Assembly: GCA_904419725.1 (NCBI GenBank)
Contig: CAJFSP010000005.1
Coordinates: forward strand, 36,151-100,150
Direction of reading: 5' to 3'
DNA from: Candidatus Heteroclostridium caecigallinarum
GTDB lineage: Bacteria; Bacillota; Clostridia; Christensenellales; CAG-314
Length of the DNA stretch: 64,000 bases
A program made the position numbers and the translations under genes. Positions 41,122-49,336 of this stretch are shown piece after piece; the first letter of the stretch is position 1, and the number at the start of each line of letters is the position of its first letter. A model generated the notes under the pieces. It was not told where the DNA came from. It ran no database searches and was given only the letters and a program-made list of their open reading frames with translations.

Positions 41122-42987
41122 ATGAAATGCAAAAAACTTTTGGGCGTGCTTTGCGCTTTCGTGATGATGTTTTCCGCGGGGGCGTTGACGCTTTCGGGCG
41201 CCAACGATGTTTTCGCGGCGGAGAACACTTATTATTACGGCACGAGACTTGTGTCGGCGGGCGAGGGCAGCGCGTCAATCGCTTCTAGTTTGTCGAACGG
41301 CGTAATGGTTACTTTCAGAAAGGCCAGCGCGGCAAGTTCCGCTTCATATAAGCACAGTATGGATATGAACAGTTTCGCTGTTGATTTCCGTTTCGGCAAC
41401 GCCAATTTCAGCGAGTTGTGGTTTAAGTTTACCGACGCCGACAACAGTTCCAAGTGGGTGACGGTATGGCTCAGGCAAAACGGCGACAACCTGCAATACA
41501 AATTCGAAGATAACTACGGCAACGAGACCGATTACGCCGACAGCGGCATAGCGGTGTCGTCGCTTACTTCCGACGGCGGTCTCACCCTCGGTTACAGGGG
41601 CGGAGCGTTTACTCTCAGCGCCGCTTCCGCAAACGGCGCCACGCTTATTTCCGACGGCATACAGACGCTTTCGTTCTATAAAAACATTGCGAACATGTCT
41701 TTCGGCGTGGAGGGCGTCAGCGGTGAGGACGAAGACGAAAACGCCGTGATGTATATCACCGCCATCACGAACAGCAACGGCAAACAGAAGCTTGTTACGT
41801 CAAACAGCCGTTTTACCGACGCGGAAAGAGTCGCGCCTGTCATAGTGCCTAAAGCCGACGGCGACGACGGCGTGGTGAGCGCTTCCGAGCCGGACGTAAA
41901 AACCGTCAACGCCGCCGCGGATTCGACGTATGTTTTCCCTTATTACTGCCTTGATATTCTGGGCACCGGCTGGGCCGTGACCACCGCCGTTGGCGAAAGC
42001 GGAACGCCGGGCGACAAAGTGGAAGGCAAAACAGAGCACTCGCTCGGCAACGCCGGCACGGTATACAAATTTGAGATTTACGCCAAAGCGAGCGGCGAGA
42101 ATCCGCTCGTCACGCTTAACGTTACGGCGGTCAACGACACGACGGGCGTGACCATCGACAACGGCAATCTCTTGACGTTTTTGCACAATAGCGATGAAAT
42201 AGGCAACGATACCCATGACGGTTTTGCCGCCCACATCGTGGCGCCGACGGAAAACAATACTTTCGAGTTCCCGCATATCTACCGCGATGATTTCGAAACT
42301 ATCTTCACGGCGCAAGACAGCCTTGACAGTTATGACAACGTGACCATACAAGTCGGTTACAGGGCGCCGGGCGACAGCGGCGAATTTACCTATGTGGACT
42401 CTTACGCCGTGAGAATCAACGCCGTCGGCGTGTGGTCTTTCAGGTATAAAGTTACCGATTCCGCCGGCAACGAAACCGAAAGCCAGACTTTCCAGCTCAG
42501 GGTTTTCGACGAGGCGGCGCCTACCATATCTACGGAAACAACCGTTGAGATTTCAGTGAACGAAGCGTACACCATACCTTCGGCGACGATAACCGACAAC
42601 GCCGCGGGAGTTGACACGGCGTATTCGAAATGGACGCTGTATTACATGAACGCCGACGGCAGCCGCGGGGAAAAAATTGAAAACCTGCTGGAAGACCAGG
42701 AAGGTTACGAAGACTCCATACTTAAAGACGGCGTGCTGACTCCGACCGAACTTACGGCGTCGGACAGCGACGGCTCGTTTATTCTGGTGTACCAGGCGCG
42801 CGACCTGGCGGGCAACGAGTCCGACCCGGTGGAAGTCGTCATCAAAGTGGTGGAAGGCACTCCTGATTACTCCGCCAACCCGTGGAACGACTTTTTCGTG
42901 ACGGCGCTGATTGTGATAGCCTGCCTTGCCGGCACGGGCATAATAATTCTGATTTTCGTTAAGCCGAAAGAACGCGAACTCAGATAA
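41122..42987 (+). CDS. Large cell-surface protein with Ig-like repeats and C-terminal membrane anchor
   Basis: A 621-residue exported protein. It has a signal peptide (about 1-32, cleavage near V-F-A-A), a long acidic, beta-rich extracellular part, and a C-terminal transmembrane helix (about 595-614) followed by a short K-P-K-E-R-E tail. Residues 35-215 look like one lectin/laminin-G-type module; 375-470 and 470-585 look like tandem bacterial Ig-like domains with the V-T-D-S-A-G-N-E and A-R-D-L-A-G-N-E signatures. No sortase motif is present. Binding partner unknown. TCGGAGGAG precedes the ATG. Confidence 0.75.
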   Translation: MKCKKLLGVLCAFVMMFSAGALTLSGANDVFAAENTYYYGTRLVSAGEGSASIASSLSNGVMVTFRKASAASSASYKHSMDMNSFAVDFRFGNANFSELWFKFTDADNSSKWVTVWLRQNGDNLQYKFEDNYGNETDYADSGIAVSSLTSDGGLTLGYRGGAFTLSAASANGATLISDGIQTLSFYKNIANMSFGVEGVSGEDEDENAVMYITAITNSNGKQKLVTSNSRFTDAERVAPVIVPKADGDDGVVSASEPDVKTVNAAADSTYVFPYYCLDILGTGWAVTTAVGESGTPGDKVEGKTEHSLGNAGTVYKFEIYAKASGENPLVTLNVTAVNDTTGVTIDNGNLLTFLHNSDEIGNDTHDGFAAHIVAPTENNTFEFPHIYRDDFETIFTAQDSLDSYDNVTIQVGYRAPGDSGEFTYVDSYAVRINAVGVWSFRYKVTDSAGNETESQTFQLRVFDEAAPTISTETTVEISVNEAYTIPSATITDNAAGVDTAYSKWTLYYMNADGSRGEKIENLLEDQEGYEDSILKDGVLTPTELTASDSDGSFILVYQARDLAGNESDPVEVVIKVVEGTPDYSANPWNDFFVTALIVIACLAGTGIIILIFVKPKERELR

Positions 42988-43003
42988 ATTTACGACGCAT
43001 GAC

Positions 43004-43042
43004 AAAGAGTGGCTTGACAACGAGACCGCTCTTTTGTTTTTT
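43004..43042 (+). terminator. Terminator of the surface protein gene
   Basis: AAAGAGTGG (43004-43012) pairs with CCGCTCTTT (43026-43034), then a T-rich tail. It runs to within about 13 nt of the fbp start. Confidence 0.75.
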
Positions 43043-43054
43043 TAGAGGTTTGAT

Positions 43055-44998
43055 ATGATAGAAAAATGCAACGAAAAGTTTCTCGAACTCTTGGGCGAAA
43101 AGTATCCGACGGTGCAGGCGGCCACGTCAGAGATAATAAATCTCGAAGCCATTTTGCGCCTGCCGAAGGGCACCGAGCATTTCATAAGCGATTTGCACGG
43201 CGAATACGAAGCCTTCTTCCACCTGATGAACAGCAAATCGGGCGCCATACGCGAAAAGGTCGATATGCTGTACGACAAGATTCTGCCGGAAAAGGAAAGG
43301 GCGAGGTTCGCCACGCTTATTTACTATCCGCAGCAGATTATCGAAGATGTCAAGGCGCATGAAAGCGCCGCCGGGCTCAACGAGTGGTACAAGACCAATC
43401 TTTACCGCCTGGTGGACGTGTGCCGTCTGGTGGCGTCGAAATACACAAGGAGCAAGGTCAGAAAAGTTTTGCCCGACTACTGCGGATACATCATCGACGA
43501 ACTGATTAACGTTGACAGAACAAACTTCAACAAAGAAGACTATTACAACGGCATATTCGACGCGATAATCGAACTCGGCAGGGCGGAGGCGTACATCATT
43601 TCGCTTACCAAGGCGATTAAGGACCTTGTCGTCGACCACCTGCACATTGTGGGCGACATTTACGACAGGGGAGAAAGCCCTGACCTTATCATCGACATGC
43701 TCATAAAACACAATTCGCTGGACGTGCAGTGGGGCAACCACGACCTGCTGTGGATGGGCGCGGCCATGGGGCAGGAAGCCTGCATCGCCAACGTGGTGGG
43801 CATATGCCTCAAATACGGCAACGCCGACGTGCTGGAAAACAACTACGGCATAGGGCTGAGGCAGCTGGCTTTTTACGCCGACAATAACATGACTTACGAC
43901 AGTCATTTCGACCCGTCGCTCAGCGGCAAAAAATTCAGCCAGAAAGACATCGAACTTACCGCCAAAATGCGCAAGGCGATAACTTTCATCATGATAAAGA
44001 CAGAGGCGGAGACGATAAAACGCCATCCTGAGTATCAGATGTCGCCGATACTCGACAGGCTGGATTTCGAAAACGGCACCCTGGAAATCGACGGCGTGAA
44101 AGTGCCCCTCAACAACAACGATTTCCCGACAATCGACAAAAACAACAGATACGCCCTCAGCGCCGAGGAAAAGAGCATACTCAAAGGGCTTAAAAAAGCC
44201 TTTGTCACAAACGAAAAATTGCAGCGCCACCTTGATTTCTTTATGGAAAAGGGCGCTCTGTACAAAGTGTATAACGACAACCTGATTTTCCACGGCTGCG
44301 TTCCGCTTGACGAAAAGGGCGAATACGCCGAGTATAAAGTCGACGGCAATACCTATGCCGGCAAGAGTCTGATGGACTATGCCGAAAACTGCGTGCGCAA
44401 GGCGTACACTTACCATTCCGCCGGCAAATGCGACATAATGAGTCTGGACTTTTTGTGGTATTCGTGGTGCGGAAAACTGTCGCCGCTTTTCGGAAAGGAA
44501 AAAATCACCACCTTTGAAAGGCTTTATATCGACGACAAAAAGTGGCACGACGAAAAGAAAAACAGTTATTACAAACTGTGCCAGAAAAAAGAGTGGTGCG
44601 AAAAACTGCTTAAAGATTTCGGCATAACGGGCGAACACAGCCATATCATAAACGGTCACGTTCCGGTCAAGGAAATAGAGGGGGAAAACCCGATTAAAGC
44701 CGAGGGCAAACTGCTTGTCATAGACGGCGGATTCTGCAAGGCTTATCACAAAAAGACCGGTATCGCCGGCTACACGCTTATTTTCAATTCGCACGGGCTG
44801 GAACTCGCCGCCCACGAGCCTTTCAAGGGCATTCAGGACGCGATAGAAAAGTGCAGCGACATACATTCCCGCGTGAGGGTGTTCGAGCGTGTGTCCGACC
44901 GTATGACCGTTGCCGAGACGGACACGGGCGAAGAAATACAGTCGAGAATAGACGACCTCAAAGAACTTGTCCAGAAATACCGTCAGTACGAATTCTGA
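43055..44998 (+). CDS. fbp: Fructose-1,6-bisphosphatase, class III (Firmicutes type)
   Basis: A 647-residue gluconeogenic phosphatase of the calcineurin-like fold. Motifs: H-F-I-S-D-L-H-G-E-Y-E, I-V-G-D-I-Y-D-R-G, V-Q-W-G-N-H-D-L-L-W-M-G and the late I-N-G-H-V-P-V-K. Length and pattern match the Bacillus Fbp family. AGAGG precedes the ATG. No promoter of its own is clear between the upstream terminator and the start, so it may depend on read-through. Confidence 0.96.
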   Translation: MIEKCNEKFLELLGEKYPTVQAATSEIINLEAILRLPKGTEHFISDLHGEYEAFFHLMNSKSGAIREKVDMLYDKILPEKERARFATLIYYPQQIIEDVKAHESAAGLNEWYKTNLYRLVDVCRLVASKYTRSKVRKVLPDYCGYIIDELINVDRTNFNKEDYYNGIFDAIIELGRAEAYIISLTKAIKDLVVDHLHIVGDIYDRGESPDLIIDMLIKHNSLDVQWGNHDLLWMGAAMGQEACIANVVGICLKYGNADVLENNYGIGLRQLAFYADNNMTYDSHFDPSLSGKKFSQKDIELTAKMRKAITFIMIKTEAETIKRHPEYQMSPILDRLDFENGTLEIDGVKVPLNNNDFPTIDKNNRYALSAEEKSILKGLKKAFVTNEKLQRHLDFFMEKGALYKVYNDNLIFHGCVPLDEKGEYAEYKVDGNTYAGKSLMDYAENCVRKAYTYHSAGKCDIMSLDFLWYSWCGKLSPLFGKEKITTFERLYIDDKKWHDEKKNSYYKLCQKKEWCEKLLKDFGITGEHSHIINGHVPVKEIEGENPIKAEGKLLVIDGGFCKAYHKKTGIAGYTLIFNSHGLELAAHEPFKGIQDAIEKCSDIHSRVRVFERVSDRMTVAETDTGEEIQSRIDDLKELVQKYRQYEF

Positions 44999-45004
44999 CG
45001 CGAT

Positions 45005-45033
45005 AAAAAGCGCTCCCTTACGGGGCGCTTTTT
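45005..45033 (+). terminator. fbp terminator
   Basis: AAAAAGCGCTCC pairs with GGGGCGCTTTTT around CTTAC. Confidence 0.88.
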
Positions 45034-45044
45034 GTCCGCGCGCC

Positions 45045-45080
45045 AAAAGAAAAAAGCCCCGTAAAGGGGCTTTTGTTTTT
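45045..45080 (-). terminator. Terminator of the GGGtGRT operon
   Basis: AAAAGCCCC, GTAAA, GGGGCTTTT (45052-45074), with a T-rich run on the reverse strand. Confidence 0.8.
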
Positions 45081-45089
45081 CGGTTTCGG

Positions 45090-46088
45090 TTATTCCGCCA
45101 TGGAAACAGCCACCGCGAGCGCCACTGTGGCGCCCACCATCGGGTTGTTGCCCATGCCGATGAGACCCATCATTTCGACGTGCGCCGGTACCGACGAACT
45201 GCCGGCAAACTGCGCGTCTGAGTGCATCCTGCCCATGGTGTCGGTCATGCCGTAACTTGCCGGACCCGCCGCCACGTTGTCAGGGTGGAGGGTGCGCCCC
45301 GTGCCGCCGCCGCTTGCCACGGAGAAGTATTTTTTGCCGTTTTCCACCGCCCATTTTTTGTAGGTGCCGGCGACAGGGTGCTGGAACCTGGTCGGGTTGG
45401 TGGAGTTGCCCGTGATTGACACGTCAACCTGCTCGTGGCGCATGATGGCTACGCCTTCGTTTACGTCGTCGGCGCCGTAGCAGCGCACTTTTGCTCTTTC
45501 ACCGTCGGAAAAGGCTTTTTCGCCCACGATTTTGAGTTCTCCGGTGTAATAGTCGTATTTGGTCTGCACATAAGTGAAGCCGTTTATTCTGCTTATGATG
45601 TAGGCGGCGTCTTTACCCAGACCGTTGAGAATAACCTGCAACGGTGTTTTGCGCACCTTGTTGGCGGTGCGGGCTATGCCTATCGCGCCTTCCGCCGCGG
45701 CGAAACTTTCGTGACCGGCGAGAAACGCGAAGCATTTCGTTTCGTCCCTGAGCAGCATTCCGCCGAGATTGCCGTGTCCGAGCCCGACTTTGCGCTGGTC
45801 GGCCACGGAACCCGGTATGCAGAACGCCTGGAGGCCGATGCCTATCGTTTCGGAAACTTCCGGCGCGTTTCTGACGCCTTTTTTGATGGCAATCGCGCAG
45901 CCGAGGGTGTATGCCCACACGGCGTTTTCAAAGGCGATAGGCTGAATGCCTTTTACTATTTCTTCCACGTTGACGCCTTTGTCGAGGCAAAGTTGTCTGG
46001 CTTCTTCCAGGTCTTTTATGCCGTATTCTTTAAGGCAGGCGTTGATTTTATCAATTCTTCTTTCGTATCCTTCAAATCTGACAGCCAT
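45090..46088 (-). CDS. GGGtGRT family protein
   Basis: A 332-residue conserved protein named after its motif, here G-G-G-T-G-R-T at residues 260-266, followed by L-H-P-D-N-V and M-T-D-T-M-G-R-M-H. Glycine-rich segments such as G-L-G-H-G-N-L-G-G-M-L and L-A-G-H-E-S-F-A suggest a nucleotide or cofactor site, but the function is not established. AAGGAGG precedes the ATG. It lies 11 nt after the scaffold-like gene; the two are known to occur together in anaerobes, so a shared iron-sulfur-related task is likely. Confidence 0.88.
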   Translation of the reverse strand: MAVRFEGYERRIDKINACLKEYGIKDLEEARQLCLDKGVNVEEIVKGIQPIAFENAVWAYTLGCAIAIKKGVRNAPEVSETIGIGLQAFCIPGSVADQRKVGLGHGNLGGMLLRDETKCFAFLAGHESFAAAEGAIGIARTANKVRKTPLQVILNGLGKDAAYIISRINGFTYVQTKYDYYTGELKIVGEKAFSDGERAKVRCYGADDVNEGVAIMRHEQVDVSITGNSTNPTRFQHPVAGTYKKWAVENGKKYFSVASGGGTGRTLHPDNVAAGPASYGMTDTMGRMHSDAQFAGSSSVPAHVEMMGLIGMGNNPMVGATVALAVAVSMAE

Positions 46089-46099
46089 TTTTTGCCTCC

Positions 46100-46792
46100 T
46101 TATTTCTTCCTCGGGTTGATGTAACTTGCCGCGCCTTCGAAACGGCCGTATCTGGAAGTGGCTTTTTCCAGCGCCTTGTCGGCAGGCATGCCGTCGGTAA
46201 TATATTCCATCATTTTGCCGAGCTGAACGTATTCGTAACCGATGACTTCGCCGCCTTCGTCGAGAGCCATCCTGCTGATGTATCCTTCCGCCATTTCAAG
46301 ATATCTCACGCCCTTTTGCGCGGTGGAGTAAATGGTGCCCACCTGTGAGCGCAGACCTTTGCCCAGGTCTTCGAGACCGGCGCCGATAGGCAGACCGTCT
46401 TCCGAAAAAGCCGACTGCGTCCTGCCATAAACGATTTGTTTGAAAAGTTCTCTCATCGCCACGTTTATGGCGTCGCACACCAGGTCGGTGTTGAGCGCTT
46501 CGAGAATGGTTTTGCCCGGCAATATTTCGCCCGCCATGGCGGCGCTGTGGGTCATGCCCGAGCAGCCTATCGTTTCGACAAGCGCTTCCTGAATAATGCC
46601 GTCTTTGACATTGAGCGTCAGCTTGCAGGTGCCCTGCTGCGGCGCGCACCAGCCGACGCCGTGGCTTACGCCGCTGATATCCTTGATTTCTTTGGCGGCG
46701 ACCCATCTGCCTTCTTCCGGGATGGGGGCGGGACCGTGGTCGCAGCCTTTTTTGACGCATATCATGTTTTCCACTTCGTGAGAAATCTGCAT
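46100..46792 (-). CDS. IscU/NifU-like iron-sulfur cluster assembly scaffold protein
   Basis: A 230-residue protein whose middle resembles the IscU/NifU scaffold fold. Conserved cysteines are C49 (V-G-W-C-A-P), C56 (Q-G-T-C), C77 (T-I-G-C-S-G-M-T) and C106 (L-V-C-D-A-I-N), with two more near the N-terminus (12, 17). The set matches the special scaffold-like partner of GGGtGRT proteins rather than the sulfur-mobilisation IscU; no cysteine desulfurase is near. GGAGGT precedes the ATG. A reverse-strand promoter (TGATATAAT) lies at 46834-46842. Confidence 0.82.
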   Translation of the reverse strand: MQISHEVENMICVKKGCDHGPAPIPEEGRWVAAKEIKDISGVSHGVGWCAPQQGTCKLTLNVKDGIIQEALVETIGCSGMTHSAAMAGEILPGKTILEALNTDLVCDAINVAMRELFKQIVYGRTQSAFSEDGLPIGAGLEDLGKGLRSQVGTIYSTAQKGVRYLEMAEGYISRMALDEGGEVIGYEYVQLGKMMEYITDGMPADKALEKATSRYGRFEGAASYINPRKK

Positions 46793-46833
46793 GCTTTACC
46801 TCCGTTATTTTTCTGTAAAACTCGATTTTGTTA

Positions 46834-46862
46834 ATTATATCACTTAAACCGCGATAAATAAA
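46834..46862 (-). promoter_or_regulatory. Promoter of the scaffold-GGGtGRT operon
   Basis: Reverse strand: TTTATT (46862-46857), 17-bp spacer, TATAAT (46839-46834) with extended -10 TGA. Confidence 0.6.
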
Positions 46863-46920
46863 GTAAAATAACCCAAAAAACCCGCCCGATAAAGGCGGCT
46901 TAACTTTTCCGCCGAGTTTA

Positions 46921-46949
46921 TTGTCAAAACAAAATATTTGTCTTATAAT
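46921..46949 (+). promoter_or_regulatory. Strong promoter predicting a leaderless PHP-domain mRNA
   Basis: TTGTCA (46921-46926), 17-bp spacer, TATAAT (46944-46949). The ATG at 46956 starts 6 nt after the hexamer, with no ribosome-binding site. Confidence 0.75.
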
Positions 46950-46955
46950 TTTATT

Positions 46956-47801
46956 ATGAAAAGTTGTTCTGTCAGATGCGACCTGCATTTGCACACCAAC
47001 GTCAGCGACGGCGATTTCAGCGTCGACTATGTTGTCGGGCGCGAAAAAAGCCTGGGGCTGGACGTTATTTCCGTAACCGACCACGACACCGTGGACGGCG
47101 TTGCCCGCGCGGTGGAATTGGGTTCGTCGCTCGGCATGGTCGTGGTGCCGGGGGTGGAACTGTCCACCATGGACGACCGTGAAGTGCATATGCTTGGCTA
47201 TAATGTGGATTATACCGACAAAAAGTTTATAGGCGAACTCAAAGACCTGCGCGAAATGCGCCGCAAGCGCAACGCCATGATGCTGGAAAAACTCAAAGAA
47301 TTCGGCATAGACGTCAGCGAGGCGGACATGCTCGCCGTGGCGTGCGGCACAACCGTGGGGCGCGCGCACATTGCCAAAGCGATGGTAAAAAAGGGGTATT
47401 GCCAGTCAATGAACCAGGCGTTTGACGAATATCTCGGCTTCGGTAAAAAAGCCTACGTCAAAGAAAAGCGCATTTCGCCCGAAGAGGGCATAGCGCTTAT
47501 TTTGCGCTACGGCGGCACGCCGGTGCTGGCGCACCCTTACAGCCTTGAAATGGACGACGAAACCGCCGACGTTTTTGTCGGCAGACTGGCGGCGGCAGGG
47601 CTCAGGGGAATTGAATCGGAATATTTTTCGCATACTATCTCCGACAAGGAAAAATACGGCAGGCTGGCTGACAAATACCGTCTTATCAGGACGGGCGGCA
47701 GCGATTTTCATCGGGAAACACCCGACGCCCAGCGGCAGAAATTCGCCTGTTTCGATTCCGCCTGCCTTACGGAGTTGAAAATCGATGCGGAGAAAATTTA
47801 A
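46956..47801 (+). CDS. PHP-domain phosphoesterase (YciV/RNase AM-like)
   Basis: A 281-residue metal-dependent phosphoesterase. PHP motifs are D-L-H-L-H-T-N-V-S-D-G at 9-19, S-V-T-D-H-D-T near 40, P-G-V-E-L-S near 65, L-A-H-P-Y near 195 and G-S-D-F-H near 255. Relatives hydrolyse 3',5'-nucleoside bisphosphates or trim RNA 5' ends. The start at 46956 has a perfect promoter just upstream and no Shine-Dalgarno site, so the mRNA is probably leaderless. Its last 17 nt overlap the VanW gene. Confidence 0.88.
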   Translation: MKSCSVRCDLHLHTNVSDGDFSVDYVVGREKSLGLDVISVTDHDTVDGVARAVELGSSLGMVVVPGVELSTMDDREVHMLGYNVDYTDKKFIGELKDLREMRRKRNAMMLEKLKEFGIDVSEADMLAVACGTTVGRAHIAKAMVKKGYCQSMNQAFDEYLGFGKKAYVKEKRISPEEGIALILRYGGTPVLAHPYSLEMDDETADVFVGRLAAAGLRGIESEYFSHTISDKEKYGRLADKYRLIRTGGSDFHRETPDAQRQKFACFDSACLTELKIDAEKI

Positions 47802-49071
47802 TTGTTTTCTGGTTATTGTTTTGACGGCGTTCCTTGCGGGCGCCGTTTTTTCTTGCGCGCCCGTAAGCGCTGTCGGCGGCGCGATAACTTTCGTCTGCCG
47901 CGGCAGAGAGTACGTTTACAACCCTGACGCCGTTGACTATGACGAATATGACCACGACACGCTGGCTTCCCTCGAAAGGCGGGGCTTTTTCGGCGGCGCG
48001 GCGGAAAAACTCGCCGTGGCGGACAGGGTCTCCGCAATGGGTTTTGACGCCGAAACGGCGCTCAATTACGTCATGCCGGGGCTGAAAGAAATTGTGGACG
48101 AAATAGCGTCCGACGTCTTTAAGGCTAAAAAGGACAGCGAAGTTGTCTTCCGTCCGGACGGCGAAAAAATATTTTCCGTTTCGGAAGGGAGCGACGGCGA
48201 GGAACTAGACAGAAAGGCGCTGTATGACAGGATAAGAGCGGCGCTCGGCGGCGGAACGGTGGAAGTGCCTGTAAATACCGTAAAGGCGGTGAGCAAGGCG
48301 GAGAACCTGAAAAAAACGTCGCTCAAAGCGGTGTTTTCCACAGATTACGGAAGCAGCACGGCTGACAGAAAAAGCAACGTGAAACTCGCCCTGTCGAAAT
48401 TCAACGGCATGGTGGTGGCGCCTGGAGAAAGGGTGTCTTTCAATGACACCGTGGGCGAGAGAACGGCTGCAAACGGTTTCAAAAAGGCGAAAATCATTGT
48501 GGGCGGGAAATACGTCGACGGCGTGGGCGGCGGGGTTTGCCAGGCGTCCACGACGCTGTACAACGCCGCTTTGCTGGCTGGGCTCAGAATTGACGAGTGG
48601 CACAGGCACACGCTCAGGAGCGGCTACGTCAAACCGAGTTTCGACGCCATGGTGAACTCCAACGGCGCGGACATGGTTTTCACAAACGACAGCGGCAGCC
48701 CGCTTTACATCAGGACGGTGTGCGACGGCAGCCGGGCGACGGTGTATATTTACGGCGAGCCGAACCAATACGAAATCGCCAGGGAATACAAAACCGTGAA
48801 GACGACGCCGGCGAAAGTTACGGTGATTACCGACACCGACGGCAAATACGCGGACAGGGTTGTTTACGACGACGAAAGTTTCTGGCTTAAAGCGCCGACG
48901 GACGGCGTGTCCACCGAGGGGTACCTCGTTTACAAAAAGGACGGCAGGACCGTTGCCAGAAAAAAAATCCGCAAGGACACTTATCAGCCGGTGGGCGGTG
49001 TGAAAGTGGTGGGCGCCGAAAAACGCCCGGCCGAAAATCCCGATGCTGCCGGCGGTGAAAACGCCGCCTGA
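47785..49071 (+). CDS. VanW-family secreted protein
   Basis: A 428-residue exported protein with a signal peptide (about 1-30). Residues 185-330 hold the VanW domain: F-S-T-D-Y-G, R-S-(x)-N-V-K-L-A, G-E-(x)-(x)-S-F-N-D-T-V-G, G-V-G-G-G-V-C-Q-A-S-T-T-L-Y-N-A-A. The C-terminal 90 residues are G5-like, ending in K-K-I-R-K-D-T-Y. Such proteins are common in Clostridia and thought to act at the cell wall; they are not by themselves evidence of vancomycin resistance. The start overlaps the PHP gene by 17 nt. Confidence 0.82.
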   Translation: MRRKFNCFLVIVLTAFLAGAVFSCAPVSAVGGAITFVCRGREYVYNPDAVDYDEYDHDTLASLERRGFFGGAAEKLAVADRVSAMGFDAETALNYVMPGLKEIVDEIASDVFKAKKDSEVVFRPDGEKIFSVSEGSDGEELDRKALYDRIRAALGGGTVEVPVNTVKAVSKAENLKKTSLKAVFSTDYGSSTADRKSNVKLALSKFNGMVVAPGERVSFNDTVGERTAANGFKKAKIIVGGKYVDGVGGGVCQASTTLYNAALLAGLRIDEWHRHTLRSGYVKPSFDAMVNSNGADMVFTNDSGSPLYIRTVCDGSRATVYIYGEPNQYEIAREYKTVKTTPAKVTVITDTDGKYADRVVYDDESFWLKAPTDGVSTEGYLVYKKDGRTVARKKIRKDTYQPVGGVKVVGAEKRPAENPDAAGGENAA

Positions 49072-49109
49072 ATATTCATAAGTTTTTTGCATTAAAATGT
49101 GCGTTTTTC

Positions 49110-49139
49110 TGTGGATAAGTGGATAACTTTTGTGGATAA
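49110..49139 (+). promoter_or_regulatory. Cluster of three DnaA-box-like sequences upstream of dnaB
   Basis: TGTGGATAA at 49110-49118 and 49131-49139 are perfect (inverse) DnaA boxes of the TTATCCACA type, and AGTGGATAA at 49118-49126 differs at one base. All three face the same way. The perfect boxes are 21 bp apart, two helical turns. Confidence 0.65.
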
Positions 49140-49246
49140 CTCGGATTTTTGTCTTTACGAATGTAAATATCAGGCAAAATTCGCTTGTTTCGCGGCAAAA
49201 AACCGTCTCTGCATTTTTATACATTCTATACATTTATATAAAAACA

Positions 49247-49276
49247 GCCCGCCGGAGAAGCACGGCGGGCATTATT
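49247..49276. terminator. Hairpin terminator after the VanW gene
   Basis: GCCCGCCG (49247-49254) pairs with CGGCGGGC (49263-49270). The following ATTATT is weak on this strand; the reverse strand has a better T run. Confidence 0.6.
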
Positions 49277-49279
49277 GAC

Positions 49280-49319
49280 TTGTAAATTCGGCGGTATTTT
49301 GCTATAATCACTGTATAAT
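49280..49319 (+). promoter_or_regulatory. dnaB promoter region
   Basis: TTGTAA (49280-49285), 17-bp spacer, TATAAT (49303-49308). A second TATAAT lies at 49314-49319, so the mRNA leader would be short (about 10-20 nt). Confidence 0.6.
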
Positions 49320-49336
49320 GGAAATAATGGTGGATT

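Noticed and set aside
47785..49071. Vancomycin resistance gene
   Set aside because: VanW-domain proteins are common cell-wall proteins in Clostridia, and no vanHAX or vanRS genes are present.
49072..49336. Chromosomal replication origin at the DnaA-box cluster
   Set aside because: Only three boxes, no dnaA, dnaN or rpmH nearby, and no clear AT-rich unwinding array. A regulatory site is more likely.
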